A DNA stretch of 64,000 nucleotides from Blattamonas nauphoetae (Eukaryota; Preaxostyla; Oxymonadida). The stretch is from positions 144,688 through 208,687 of the forward strand of contig JARBJD010000115.1 of assembly GCA_033064195.1 (NCBI GenBank), written 5' to 3'. This document shows, in pieces, positions 23,106 through 33,554 of this stretch; position 1 is the stretch's first letter; each line of letters opens with the position of its first letter. Both the position numbers and the translations under genes were made by a program. The notes beneath the pieces are model-generated. The model was given only the letters and a program-made list of their open reading frames with translations. It searched no databases and was not told the origin of the DNA.

Positions 23106-26100
23106 TTACTCTTTCGAGTCTGAAATATTGATTGCTTGTTCGACTGATCTTTCAGTTTCAGGTTGATAACAATCTGTGTCTTTCATCTCAGTGGTTGTGG
23201 CGTCGTCCGCTGTTTCGATCATTTCTTCTTTCTTCTCGACTGGTTTCTTCGAGCGACATCTCCAAATCACAAGAAGAGCTACAATGAGATCAGCAATCAA
23301 AACAACCACAACAACAACAATCACAGGAATCAGCCTCAACATGCTTTGCGGTGTCTCGCGCAGAATAAGTGATTGAGAGGCAATCAAGCTGTCCCCATTC
23401 AGAAGGCGAACTTTCCATTCGGATTTCTTCGAAAGATTCCCAACGTCTTTTGGTGTCACAATGATCTCAATTCGAGTTTCAGTGAACAACGATGCTGTGC
23501 TTGTGTCAACAGCCAGAGTCGACGACTCTTCTGTGTTTTCATCCTCCAACGACGTGAACACTTCCAGTTGAAGTCCACAAGGAAGGAATCCACTTCCAAT
23601 CAGATTCAATTGGTATTTTCCGGTTTTCTTGTCACGAGTGATTTGAGAATGGAAAGTGTCAAGGAATGGAATCGACATTTTCGTGGTGGTTCCAGACACA
23701 GAGCATCCGTCACCAGAGATTCCAGATCCAGGGAACAGATGGCTTCGACCATCCCCAGTCAGGCCTCCAACAAACAGCGTCCCATCCGAACTGCACATCA
23801 CGTTTCGACGAGCTGAAGGGAAGTCACGGTTCGTCGGTCCATTCGACTCGAAATACACATCTCGAAGTGTCACATTCCCTCCTCTTTGCATGATCGCTCC
23901 TTGCGCCAGGTGAGTCAGACTGCACGATTTCAGCACTGCTGTCGAGTCCACAAGTTCAATCGTTCCTGTCGTCCACGAGCACAGATCGCTGTTTGAGCTG
24001 CCAATCTCCGAGTTCGCTGTGAGATGTGGAGTGTATTGGATCACTCCATTGCTGAACTCGAACGATCCAGATGACACAGAAACCAGCTTCAGGTCGAGTG
24101 ACGATGAGTGAATCAGAGCATCCACGTCTGTCAGCGAAAGCGACGCATTCGACACAGAAAGCACAACCAGCGGAGTCGACGAGAACGTCTCGGGAACAAT
24201 CAGCGATGGACGGGCGAAGCCTCCTTGTGTCACAAACACTTCATTCTCGTCCGAAATTGAACGAGTCTTGGAAAGTATCTCGGAGATCACGAGGTTCAGC
24301 TCGATCGATTTACTGAGGTTACACAATTCAGGGAATTTGGAACTTTCCTGCAAGATGACAAGAAAAATTGCGTTGGAATCTGCGTTCGACTGTCAACCCG
24401 ACGGAAATGGTCGTTTCAATGAGATGGAATTTTGCAGAGCGTGCTGACAACGATATTGAACTGTAGTTTGTGGATGACGTGACTCGGTCTCGTAACAGGA
24501 TGTGATGGTGGAAAGAGCAGATCAATCAATCCAATCATAAACAGAGTATCAACAAGTTTCAAACAAAGTTCCAAATTCCCTGAGCCATGTAACCTCAGTA
24601 ATGCCCATCTTCGTCACTGTTTCAAATGCAGAATCAAGCGTTTTACAAACACTGTCTTTGTCTTGGCAGCTTCCATCATCTGCTATCGTCTTGTTCACTT
24701 TGATGACAACCCGTGTTGGGTATGGAGGAACGACGAGAGAGAACCCTATCGTTTCCAGCATCACTGGATGGTTGACACCTGTGATCCTGTCCACTTTGTA
24801 CGTCTCGCCGAACGCGAACTTTGTGTGATCGCCGCCAGGTCCAACCGACACTGGCAACGACATCTGACTTTCCGAACCTTTTTGATACTCGCCGAACGTA
24901 AATGTCAAAGTGAGGCTGGGACTTCCATCGAAGTGGATTGTGTAATCATCTGCTCGCAAATTGTATCCTTCCAGCGAGACCATCACTTCGCCAAGTTTGG
25001 CTCCTTCTTCGAGTTTGAAGTTGTGAACAAATGACGGATTAATTGAGAGATCGATTGAGAGTGGAGGAGTGAAGTCGATTGGAGTGCCTGATATGGAAGC
25101 AGCGATGAGCGAATAGTTGGATTGGAACTGAAGTCTTTCTTTGTCTCCGAACGACAAAACATCGCTTGTTCCTGTTGTGGAGGGAGTGGGGAAGTTGACA
25201 ACGACAACACGAAAGGCAGCAGGCGGAGAGGAGCTTTCCGAGATTTGTGTGTATTCACCAGTGTTGTCGATCAGCAGCAACATCTTCCCATTCACAGCTG
25301 CTTCAGTCGTGACTTCTATTGTCCCAATTAAACCAGTATCATGCATTTTGAGCTGAAGATTGGTGATTGCCGTCGCAGACCCAAATTGTTGGATTATGAT
25401 GCGAGATGTAGTCCATTCCCTGAACACCACACTTGTGTCTGATTTGTCGGTGTGACAGTTCGAAACACGTTCCTGCACTTCAGCTGGAGTCCCACAGCCA
25501 TTGGAGAGGAACAAATCACTTCCAGAACGCGCAGAATTGCCTCTGAACTGCACTGACGTCATTGAAAGCGTGGAATTCGCAACATAAAAAGCTCCTCCAG
25601 TCTGGCTGGCAGCACAATTCATGAACGCACTGTCGGTGACGGTGGTTTTGGAAGTTGAGTAAACGTACACCGAACCGCCGTTTGAGGATGCAGACGAGGT
25701 TGTCGTGTCTTTGAAGAAGCATCTGTCGATGGAGATGAGGTTGGAATTCTGGTTATACAGGACAGCCCCTAAATCGTTTCCGACGCAATTCACAAACGAG
25801 CAGAGTGAGATGGTCATTGTGCCTTGTCCTGTTGTCCTGCTGGTGACATACAGTGTTCCACCATAACGTCCTTCGATGGCTTTGAAGGAACATTCAGTCA
25901 TCGTGATGTCAAAATCAGCATTCACATACACACAGGCACCGTCTCCAGTCGTCGTCATGGAGGTGAATGTGCACAGGTGGAATGTGAGGGTGACGGGGGG
26001 ATACGAGTAGGTGTAGGAATAGCGATCGTTCTGTTTGAAGTGTTGGCGAGTGAACGAGTATTCTGCGTTTGATGAACAGTGGGAGAATGACGAGTTCACA

Positions 26101-27047
26101 CAACCAACACTCCCAAATGCGTTGATGTCAAGACACCCTGTTCCAGACAGATGCGATGTGCTCAACGTAACTTCAGTGCCAACCAACTTTTGAGAAAGGC
26201 CACGAGCAAGAACAAGTCCACAACGAGAGCATCCACGCGACGTCACATTTCGAAGAACACTCCCAACAAGCAATGTCGAGAGCTCCCCCAAATCAATATC
26301 ATCTGATCGTGTTGAATCGTGGGAGAGCATTCCGAAGTCCAGCAGAGGGCCTGTTCCCAAAATCAGCGACACATTCGACAGGACAAGTCCAGCTCCAGTA
26401 ACTGACAGGAGTGGAGATGGTTTGTCCGAGTGGGGTGTGTCCGTTGATGATGAATCGCGTGGGGGTGTTGGGAGACACGTGGATGTCCGAACCAGCGGAA
26501 GAAGAACCATCGAAGAGGATGACATGTGAGAACAATCAATAACACTGATCGAACTCCCAACTCCATCCTGAGCTGTTCCCACCACAAATGCTGTCTGTTT
26601 CGAGTTCGAGACGATCTTACTCGACGACACGACCACTTCGGACGATGACACTTGTGCCAAAGCCATCCCATCACTTCCACAGTCAAATATCAGCTTGTTC
26701 ATTGATACTGTGGAGTTATCAAACAGGAAAAGTGAATGGGATCCGTCTGTGTGACCTTTGGCTAAATGGTTGAGTTGTTGTGGATAATTCTTTTCGAGTT
26801 CGTTCATCACTGCGTTTTCCTCAGGGTCCGCATGAGAGATTGTGGATGATGTTCCCTCCAGTTTCAGTGTTGTAGATGTCACAGGGTAATCGAGGAGTTG
26901 GAAGGCACCCAGAGAGAGATGGAGGACGTCGGAGATTTGTTCTTTGTTAACGGAGTTGCGATTAAGATGTTGACCCACGATGTCAGACAGATATGTTGCT
27001 TCATACGATGCAAATGTTAATATAAAGAGCCACAATGCTTCCAGCAT
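23106..27047 (-). CDS. Beta-helix surface protein, type I membrane, with an inserted element readable as an intron
   Basis: ATG at 27045-27047 gives a signal peptide (MLEALWLFILTFASYEAT); the open frame starts farther upstream at 27125 but that extension lacks a signal peptide. Next come beta-helix repeats with polymorphic membrane protein-like turns (CSFKAIEGRYGGTLYV, FMNCAASQTGGAFYVAN, QFRGNSARSGSD), two beta-sandwich units (GEVMVSLEGYNLRADDYTIHF), a second beta-helix, a membrane-proximal LPCGLQLEVF domain, a transmembrane helix (LIPVIVVVVVVLIADLIVAL) and a short acidic/basic tail without a kinase domain. The frame is broken by a 286-bp element (24313-24598). Removing the element leaves 1,218 codons with the stop; splicing 24348-24593 leaves 1,232. 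Paralogs at 27492-32029 and 46182-50737 support the assignment. Confidence 0.75.
24313..24598 (-). mobile_element. 286-bp TA-flanked MITE that may act as an intron
   Basis: The ends CTGAGGTTACA... and ...TGTAACCTCAG are inverted copies, and the match continues with CAGGGAATTTGGAACTTT after five mismatched bases. TA lies on both sides (24311-24312 and 24599-24600), as for Tc1/mariner-type MITEs. Precise removal restores the paralogous M-x-K-S-I-E context. On the gene strand, GAG|GTTACATGG at 24593 and CATCTTGCAG|GAA at 24348 form a 246-nt GT-AG intron, and splicing there keeps the frame open with 14 extra codons from the element ends. Splicing is inferred from sequence only. Confidence 0.7.
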
Positions 27048-27491
27048 TCTGAGATGAGTGATTTCGTTGAGATCATTCACCCATTCTTCGAACATTATTC
27101 GACATTGATCAAAACTAGTTTTCAAACCACCTCGTTGCAGGAAGGAAGGGATTTCCGGTTTGGGCAGTGGTATTTCACTTATTGGACCAAAACGATTATT
27201 GTAAGAGTGTAAGTTGGAAGTGGTAAGAGACGAGAATTCTTCTGACTAGTTGGCACAATCACGTGAAGAAGGATTGTGAGTAACGAAAATGATGGAATGA
27301 AGACTCGAGACAGAAAAAGACCAAGAAAAACGAAATAATTGTGTGGATGTGACAAACGAAAGCGATGGTGGAAAATACGAAATCGAAAAAGATCAAGAAA
27401 AAGGAATATTGAAAGCCATTGACGAATTTGAGAGAATGGAAAAGAGTGGACATTAACAGAAATCAGAAAAAACGAAAGAGTTGATTGAGAA
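27048..27491. other. Intergenic region with a fragment of a duplicated 3' flank
   Basis: It separates the start of one beta-helix gene from the stop of the next on the same strand. Positions about 27180-27240 copy the 3' flank of the neighbouring paralog (shared GAGTGTAAGTTGGAAGTGG), then purine-rich sequence without coding capacity runs to 27480. The 5' promoter of the 23106-27047 gene should lie near 27050-27130 but no motif stands out. Confidence 0.45.
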
Positions 27492-30400
27492 TTACTCTTT
27501 CATGTCCGTCACATTTATCGCTTGTTCGACTGATCTTTCAGCTTCAGGTTGATCGCAATCTGCGTCTTTCATTTCAGTTTGTGCAGTGTCGTTGGTGGTT
27601 TCGATCATTTCTTCTTTCTTCTCGACTGGTTTCTTCGAGCGGCATCTCCAAATCACAAGAAGAGCAACAACCACGCCGACAATCACAAGAACCACAACGA
27701 CAATCACAGGAATCAGCCACAACATGCTTTGTGGTGTCTCTCTCAGAACAAGTGATTGTGAGGCAATTAAGCTGTCCCCGTTCAGAAGGCGAACTTTCCA
27801 TTCGGATTTCTTCGAAAGATTCCCAACGTCTTTTGGTGTCACAATGATCTCAATTTCAGTTTCTGTGAACAACGATGCTGTGCTTGTGTCAACAGCCAGT
27901 GTCAACGATTCTTCCGAGTTTCTATCCTCCAACGAAGTGAACACTTCAAGTTGAAGTCCGCACGGAAGGAACCCACTTCCAATCAGATACAATATGTATT
28001 TGCCAGATGACTTTTCACGAGTGATTTGAGAGTGGAAAGTGTCAAGGAAAGGAATCGACATCGTCGTCACGGATCCAGACACAGAGCATCCATCACCAGA
28101 GATTCCAGATCCAGGGAACAGATGGCTTCGACCATCCCCAGTCAGGCCTCCAACAAACAGCGTCCCATCCGAACTGCACATCACGTTTCGACGAGCTGAA
28201 GGGAAGTCACGGTTCGTCGGTCCATTTGATTCAAAATACACATCGCGAAGCGACACATTCCCTCCTCTTTGCATGATCGCTCCTTGCGCCAGGTGAGTCA
28301 GACTGCACGATTTCAGCACAGCTGTCGAGTCCACAAGTTCAATCGTTCCTGTTGTCCACGAGCACAGATCGCTGTTTGCGTTGCCAATCTCCGAGTTTGT
28401 TGTGAGATGTGGTGTGTATTTGATCACTCCATTGCTGAACTCGAACGATCCAGATGACACGGAAACCAGCTTCAGGTCGAGTGACGAAGAGTGAATCAGA
28501 GCATCCACGTCTGTCAGCGTCAGAGACGAATTCGACACAGAAAACACAACCAGCGAACTCGACGAGAATGTCTCAGTAACAATCAGCGATGGACGCACGA
28601 GACCTCCCTGCTTCAAAACCATTTCACTGTCACCGAAAATTGGAACCGACTTCGAGATTGTGTCAGAGACCACAATGATCATCTCGATTGACTTCATTCT
28701 CATCTTCGTAGCTGTTTCAAAAGCTGAATCAAGCAATCTGCATTCACTCTCTTTTTCTTGACAGTTTCCATCATCTGCTATCGTCTTGTTCACTTTGATG
28801 ACAAACGGTGTCGGAAAGGGAGGAAAGACGAGTGAGAACCCAATCGATCCCACCATCACTGGTGCGCCTTCGAATGTGATCTTCTCCACTTTGTATGTCT
28901 CTCCGAATGAGAATCGGTCGTCTTCTCCGCCAGGTCCAGCAGATACTGTCGACGAGATCTGACTTTCAAATCCCGCCTGATCATCGGCGAACGTGAAAGT
29001 CAGAGTGAGACTGGGATTCCCTTCGAAGTGGATTGTGTACTCACCCACTGTCAATTGTCGTCCTTCCAGCGTGACCAACACTTCGCCAAGTGTTTCTGTT
29101 TGTTCTAATTTGCAGCAACGAACAAACGACGGGTTAAACGAAATATCGAAAGAGAGTGGAAGAGCAGGAAGGTCGATTGGAGTGGCGGAAATGGAGGCAG
29201 CGACGAGTGTGTAAGTGGATCGGAACTGAAGTCTTTCTTTGTCTCCGAATGACAGCGCTTCGCTAGTTCCGGTTTTAGAGAGAGTGGGGAAGTCGACAAC
29301 GACAACACGAGAGATGGCTGGCGGAGAGGAACTGCCTGGGAGTCGAGTGTACGCGTCAGTGTTGTCGAGCAGAAGCAGCATCGTCCCTTTCACTGGGTGT
29401 TGTGTCTTCACTTCAATAGTCCCACCAACCACATTGTCGGGCATGTCGAGTTTGAGACTTGTGATTGTTGTCGCAGTCCCAAATTGTTCGATAATACCTG
29501 TGCGATGCCCAGAGTGATACAGACTTTTGGCGGATTTGTCGGTGTGACAGTCCGAGATACGCTCCATCAGTTCAGCGGTTGTCCCACAGCCAGAGGAGAG
29601 GTACACATCACTTCCATCTTGTGCTGTATTGCCTCTGAACTGCACAGATGTCAGTGAAAGCTTGGTATACGCGAGGTAAAGAGCTCCTCCTTTCGCACTT
29701 GATGGGTTGACAGTACACTTCATGAACACAGTGTTGGTGATGGTAGAGGTCGTTACTGTGTGGAGAGACACACATCCACCGTATGCGCTTGAGTGTGTGG
29801 TTGTCATATCGTTGAAGAAGCATCTGTCGATGGAGAGGAGAGAGGAACGCTGATAACGGAGAGCTGCACCGTAATCTCTTCCGACGCAATTCGAAAATGA
29901 GCAGAGCGAGAGGGTCACGCTTCCACTGTTCCCAGATTGGCACCAGACGTTAAGTGCCGCACCATTTTGTCCTTCGATGTCTTTGAAAGAGCATTCAGTC
30001 AGTGTCACTTCATGTTGGGCAATCACAGCCACACAAGCACCATCATGTGAAGGTTGAAGTATGTTTGTGAATGTGCACAGGTGGAATGTGATGGTGATTT
30101 GCTTGGTGGTGGAATCTCTCGAGTAACGACCGCCGCCGACAGAGTGTGAGTGGGAGAATGATTCCAACTGAACAGGCAAATCAGCATTTGATGAACAGTG
30201 CGAGAATGAGGTGTTCACACAACCAAAACTACCAAATGCATTGATGTTAAGACACCCTGTTCCAGACAGATGCGATGTGCTCAACGTCACTTCGGTGTCA
30301 ACCAGCTTTTGAGAAAGGCCACGAGCAACAATAAGGCCAGAACGAGAGCATCCACGTGAAGTCACATTTCGAAGAACACTCCCAACAAGCAATGTCGACG

Positions 30401-30772
30401 TCTCCCCCAAACCAATCTCATCTGATCGTGTTGAATCGTGGGAGAGCAATCCGAAGTCCAGCAGAGGGCCTGTTCCCAGAATCAGCGACACATTCGACAA
30501 AACAAGTCCAGCTCCAGTAACCGACAGGAATGGAGATGGTTTGTCCGAGTGAGGTGTATCCATTGATGATGAATTGCGTGGGGGTGTTGGGAGACACGGG
30601 GATGTCCGAACCAGCGGAAGAAGAACCATCGAAGAGGATGACATGTGAGAACAATCAATAACACTGATCGAACTCCCAACTCCATCCTGAGCTGTTCCCA
30701 CCACAAATGCTGTCTGTTTCGAGTTCGAGACGATCTTACTCGACGACACGACCACTTCGGACGATGACACTT
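27492..30772 (-). CDS. Beta-helix surface protein, main part (3' of an 859-bp insertion)
   Basis: It encodes most of a paralog of the preceding gene: beta-helix repeats (CSFKDIEGQNGAALNV, CSFSNCVGRDYGAALRYQ, QFRGNTAQDGSDVYL), beta-sandwich units (LEGRQLTVGEYTIHF), a second beta-helix, LPCGLQLEVF, a transmembrane helix (LIPVIVVVVLVIVGVVVALL) and a short tail (RCRSKKPVEKKEEMIET) ending in TAA. It joins the signal-peptide part at 31636-32029 once the element at 30773-31631 and one ACTT copy are removed: 3,675 nt, 1,225 codons including the stop, no frame error. The apparent upstream start at 30866 is within the element. Long blocks of near-identity with the 46182-50737 copy indicate recent duplication or gene conversion. 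Confidence 0.7.
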
Positions 30773-31631
30773 GGGTGATTCTAAATGAATTGTTACCCGC
30801 GTATTTTCTTCTGTCATATGAGCAGAAACTCAATACAATTTTCAGAGCGCTCATATTCTCCTTCATTCGACATGATTAAGGTGTTTTCCATTTTTCTGAC
30901 TCTTCATCCAATCTTTTCCGTCTGATTTCTTCTTTCAGCGATCCTTCTTCGCTCAAACTAACACGTTCCCCCAAAATTGTACAAGTACCTCGTTCTAACA
31001 CATCATTTGAAGCTGACCTCCATCGTTTGAACAGTGTATATATTCTCATCTTCGCTTTCCAAGTCCGTTTTATTTCAACTCAGATCTATCAATGACACTT
31101 GACATCTCTATGTTTTATTGTGATTTCGAGTTTTTTCATCTCTTTTCCTTCAGCTGTATCATTCAGATCTGGTAGTCTCGTTCTTCTCTTCTCACAGTGA
31201 ACTTGCGTTTTCTGATCTGCCTCCCTCCTCTGTAGCAAACCATTAAAAGTGTCGTTCCTTCATTTCCACGTCACAAACACGCCATTCTGACACACACCAG
31301 AAATTTCATAGAGATCTTTTATGTTTGAAGTGAGATATCCAAAATAAGCTTTTCACGGTTTTTTGGATGATATATGTTTTCAATTCGCATTTCTCTCACA
31401 AATCCGTTTTTTTATGTCGTTTACCACCACCTCTTTGATTTCTGAAACGTTGTGAAGAAAAAAAAGTGATAAAATGTCCAGATCCTATAAGAGCTCAATC
31501 GAACGCGATCAAAGCAAAATCTACAAAATTTAGCACTTTTCAGTCCTGAAAGCAGATGAATGCAAATTGTGCAATTTTTAATTTTTTGTAACGCACCATA
31601 GTGTAAAGTAACATTTCATTTAGAATCACCC
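30773..31631. mobile_element. 859-bp MITE of the same family as 16276-17135, target duplication ACTT
   Basis: The ends are GGGTGATTCTAAATGAA... and ...TTCATTTAGAATCACCC, perfect 17-bp inverted repeats with more divergent pairing inward. ACTT flanks both sides (30769-30772 and 31632-31635). The length is one base shorter than the copy at 16276, and scattered internal blocks are shared (AATCGAACGCGATC, AACGCACCATAGTGT). It lies antisense to its host gene whereas the other copy lies sense, so insertion orientation is not constrained. Confidence 0.8.
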
Positions 31632-31635
31632 ACTT

Positions 31636-32029
31636 GTGCCAAAGCCATCCCATCACTTCCACAGTCAAATATCAACTTGTTCATTGATACTGTGGAGTTA
31701 TCAAACAGGAACAGTGAATGGGATCCGTCTGTGTGACCTTTTGCTAAATGGTTGAGATCTTGTGGACGTTCGTTTTCGGGTTCGTTCATCACTGGTTGTC
31801 TCTCAGGGGATGCATGAGAGATTGTGGATGAGCTCCCCTCCAGTTTCAGCATAGTGGATGTCACTGGATAATCGAGGAGTTCGAAGATACCAGAAGAGAG
31901 ATGGAGGATATCGTTGTTTTGTTTATCGTTTCTGTTGAAGTAATCAAGATGATGATCCATGATATCAGATAGTTGCGTCGCTTCATGCGATGCAATTGTC
32001 AATATAAAGAGCCACAAAGCTTTGAACAT
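31636..32029 (-). CDS. Beta-helix surface protein, N-terminal part (5' of an 859-bp insertion)
   Basis: ATG at 32027-32029 gives a signal peptide (MFKALWLFILTIASHEATQ) followed by LSDIMDHHLDYFN and NDILHLSSGIFELLDYPVTS and the start of the beta-helix (NSTVSMNKLIFDCGSDGMA). The frame runs into the element and stops after a few codons. Without the element it reads straight into the main part. The promoter side faces the divergently transcribed GyrI-like gene. Confidence 0.7.
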
Positions 32030-32674
32030 TCTGAGATTGATTGATTTGAGAAATCGATCCCATTTTTTAAATCTAATTCAAAATAAGTTCAATTTTTCTC
32101 CTTCAATTTCGCGTAAACCAGAATGATACCGTCAGATAGTGTTTATGAAATTTGAATTATCTTTCTTGAGATCCATTCAAATTCGAAGTCAATCTCCTCA
32201 TTGAGCTTAAATTAATAAAAAGGGCCTCATTCATTTTTTTCTATATCTCTCCATTACTGGGATAATACGTCTTTTCTGATACCAGGCACATACTCCTTTT
32301 GAACAATGAAGGATGTATCGCCCTCGTTAGTGTCATCACAGACCAGTTTCCTAAGTTATTGACTCAGAAGTCTTCTTCTGTCAAAACCAACGGACATCTC
32401 TCATCAAAACCTCATTGACCATTTGGAGATCAACTTTTTTTGTCTGTGTCTCTCTTTTTTAAGAGCATCAAATCTTCCTGCCTTATTCTCAGATGATTCA
32501 TTGAATTGTTGACATTCAGCGACAGCTCTGCACAACAATCGAATCAAGTCCATATGGAATGGACAAGTATCATTGGACTGTGCCCATGAACAACGACACT
32601 CACATTCAGATGGAGATGTGAGATGGGGAGACAGATGTGAAAAAAGCGATGAAACCATCATCCCATAATGATCA
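32030..32674. other. Intergenic region between divergent genes, duplicated at 50738-51382
   Basis: It is the presumed bidirectional promoter region of the surface gene (-) and the GyrI-like gene (+). Almost the whole stretch recurs at 50738-51382 between the paralogous pair, with small differences, showing that both genes and their spacer were duplicated together. A minus-strand frame here (32404-32766) is open in this copy but interrupted in the other, so I do not call it a gene. Confidence 0.6.
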
Positions 32675-33268
32675 ATGCCGAAGACCCACCCACTCACAGC
32701 AAAAGACAAGACAGCTAAGATGATGAAGGAGGTGCCAATAGAAGAGAAGGCAGACACTTTAAACACGCAAACAGCGAGGAAGAAAGCAGCGACTGAAGAC
32801 TTCGTGGTGGAAATGAAGCGCTATGATCGGATCCGTGGGATTGGGATGAAAACAATGGCAACAATGACAGATGTTTCAGCAAAAGCGGCAGAACTCTGGG
32901 GAAAGCGGTTCGGCCCTCGAATGAAGGAAATCTCAGGGTTGCATCCAGGTTCGTTAGGCATCTGTGTCTTCTCGTCTCGTGAACCTGGGGCTCCTTACGA
33001 ATACTGGGCAGTTGTTCAGGCGAGTGATGGAGAAGCGATTCCTGCTGGAATGTCGGAAGTGGTTGTGGATGCTCAGAACTACGTCGAGGTTGAGACAACA
33101 ATGAGCAGGCTTCGGGAGGCATATGCGTATCTGTTCGGAGAGTGGAGTGTGAGGCATCCTGAACACAAATTGAGTGCAATGCTGCCGACTGTGGAATTCT
33201 ATCCCGCAGATTTCATGGCTTCGAAAAAGGTGTCACTCCGCCTTGCTTTGGAGAGGAACAAGGACTAA
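32675..33268 (+). CDS. GyrI-like / AraC-type effector-binding domain protein
   Basis: The 197-residue product has a charged N-terminus followed from about residue 42 by a pattern typical of the GyrI-like small-molecule-binding fold: VVEMKRYDRIRGIGMK, AELWGKRFGPRMKEI, a YEYWAVVQASDGEAIPAGM core, YVEVETTMSRLREAYAYLFG and EFYPADF at the end. In bacteria such domains bind drugs or effectors, as stand-alone proteins or fused to AraC/MerR regulators; no DNA-binding domain is present here. The family is chiefly bacterial, so lateral transfer into the protist is likely (inference). ATG at 32675 is the first in frame, but a later ATG at 32720 or 32723 would still keep the whole domain. A second, interrupted copy lies at 51383. 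Confidence 0.7.
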   Translation: MPKTHPLTAKDKTAKMMKEVPIEEKADTLNTQTARKKAATEDFVVEMKRYDRIRGIGMKTMATMTDVSAKAAELWGKRFGPRMKEISGLHPGSLGICVFSSREPGAPYEYWAVVQASDGEAIPAGMSEVVVDAQNYVEVETTMSRLREAYAYLFGEWSVRHPEHKLSAMLPTVEFYPADFMASKKVSLRLALERNKD

Positions 33269-33554
33269 TTCTCACTGTTCTTGACCACTCCTTCAATTTA
33301 CGGTGATTGACACCTGATTTTGTCGATTACTTTGATTTCCTCTCACAGTTTCGTCTTAACTGATTATCTTTTCAAAAGGGAGGAAATGATGGTTCGATTT
33401 GACCTGGATGGAAGACCACACTTAGCATTCTCGATGTACCTGAAGAAAAGCTATAGTCTCTTCCGAGAGAGGTGATCGAACCACTCATTGTTCCTCTCTA
33501 CCCTGTCCGAAAACGAGAGCTTCTGTGCCCTTTTCAGCTATTGAAACTCCCTCT

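Noticed and set aside
32404-32766. Minus-strand frame with a hydrophobic N-terminus antisense to the GyrI-like gene start.
   Set aside because: The duplicated copy at 51253-51474 has a stop partway, while the GyrI-like frame on the other strand is conserved.
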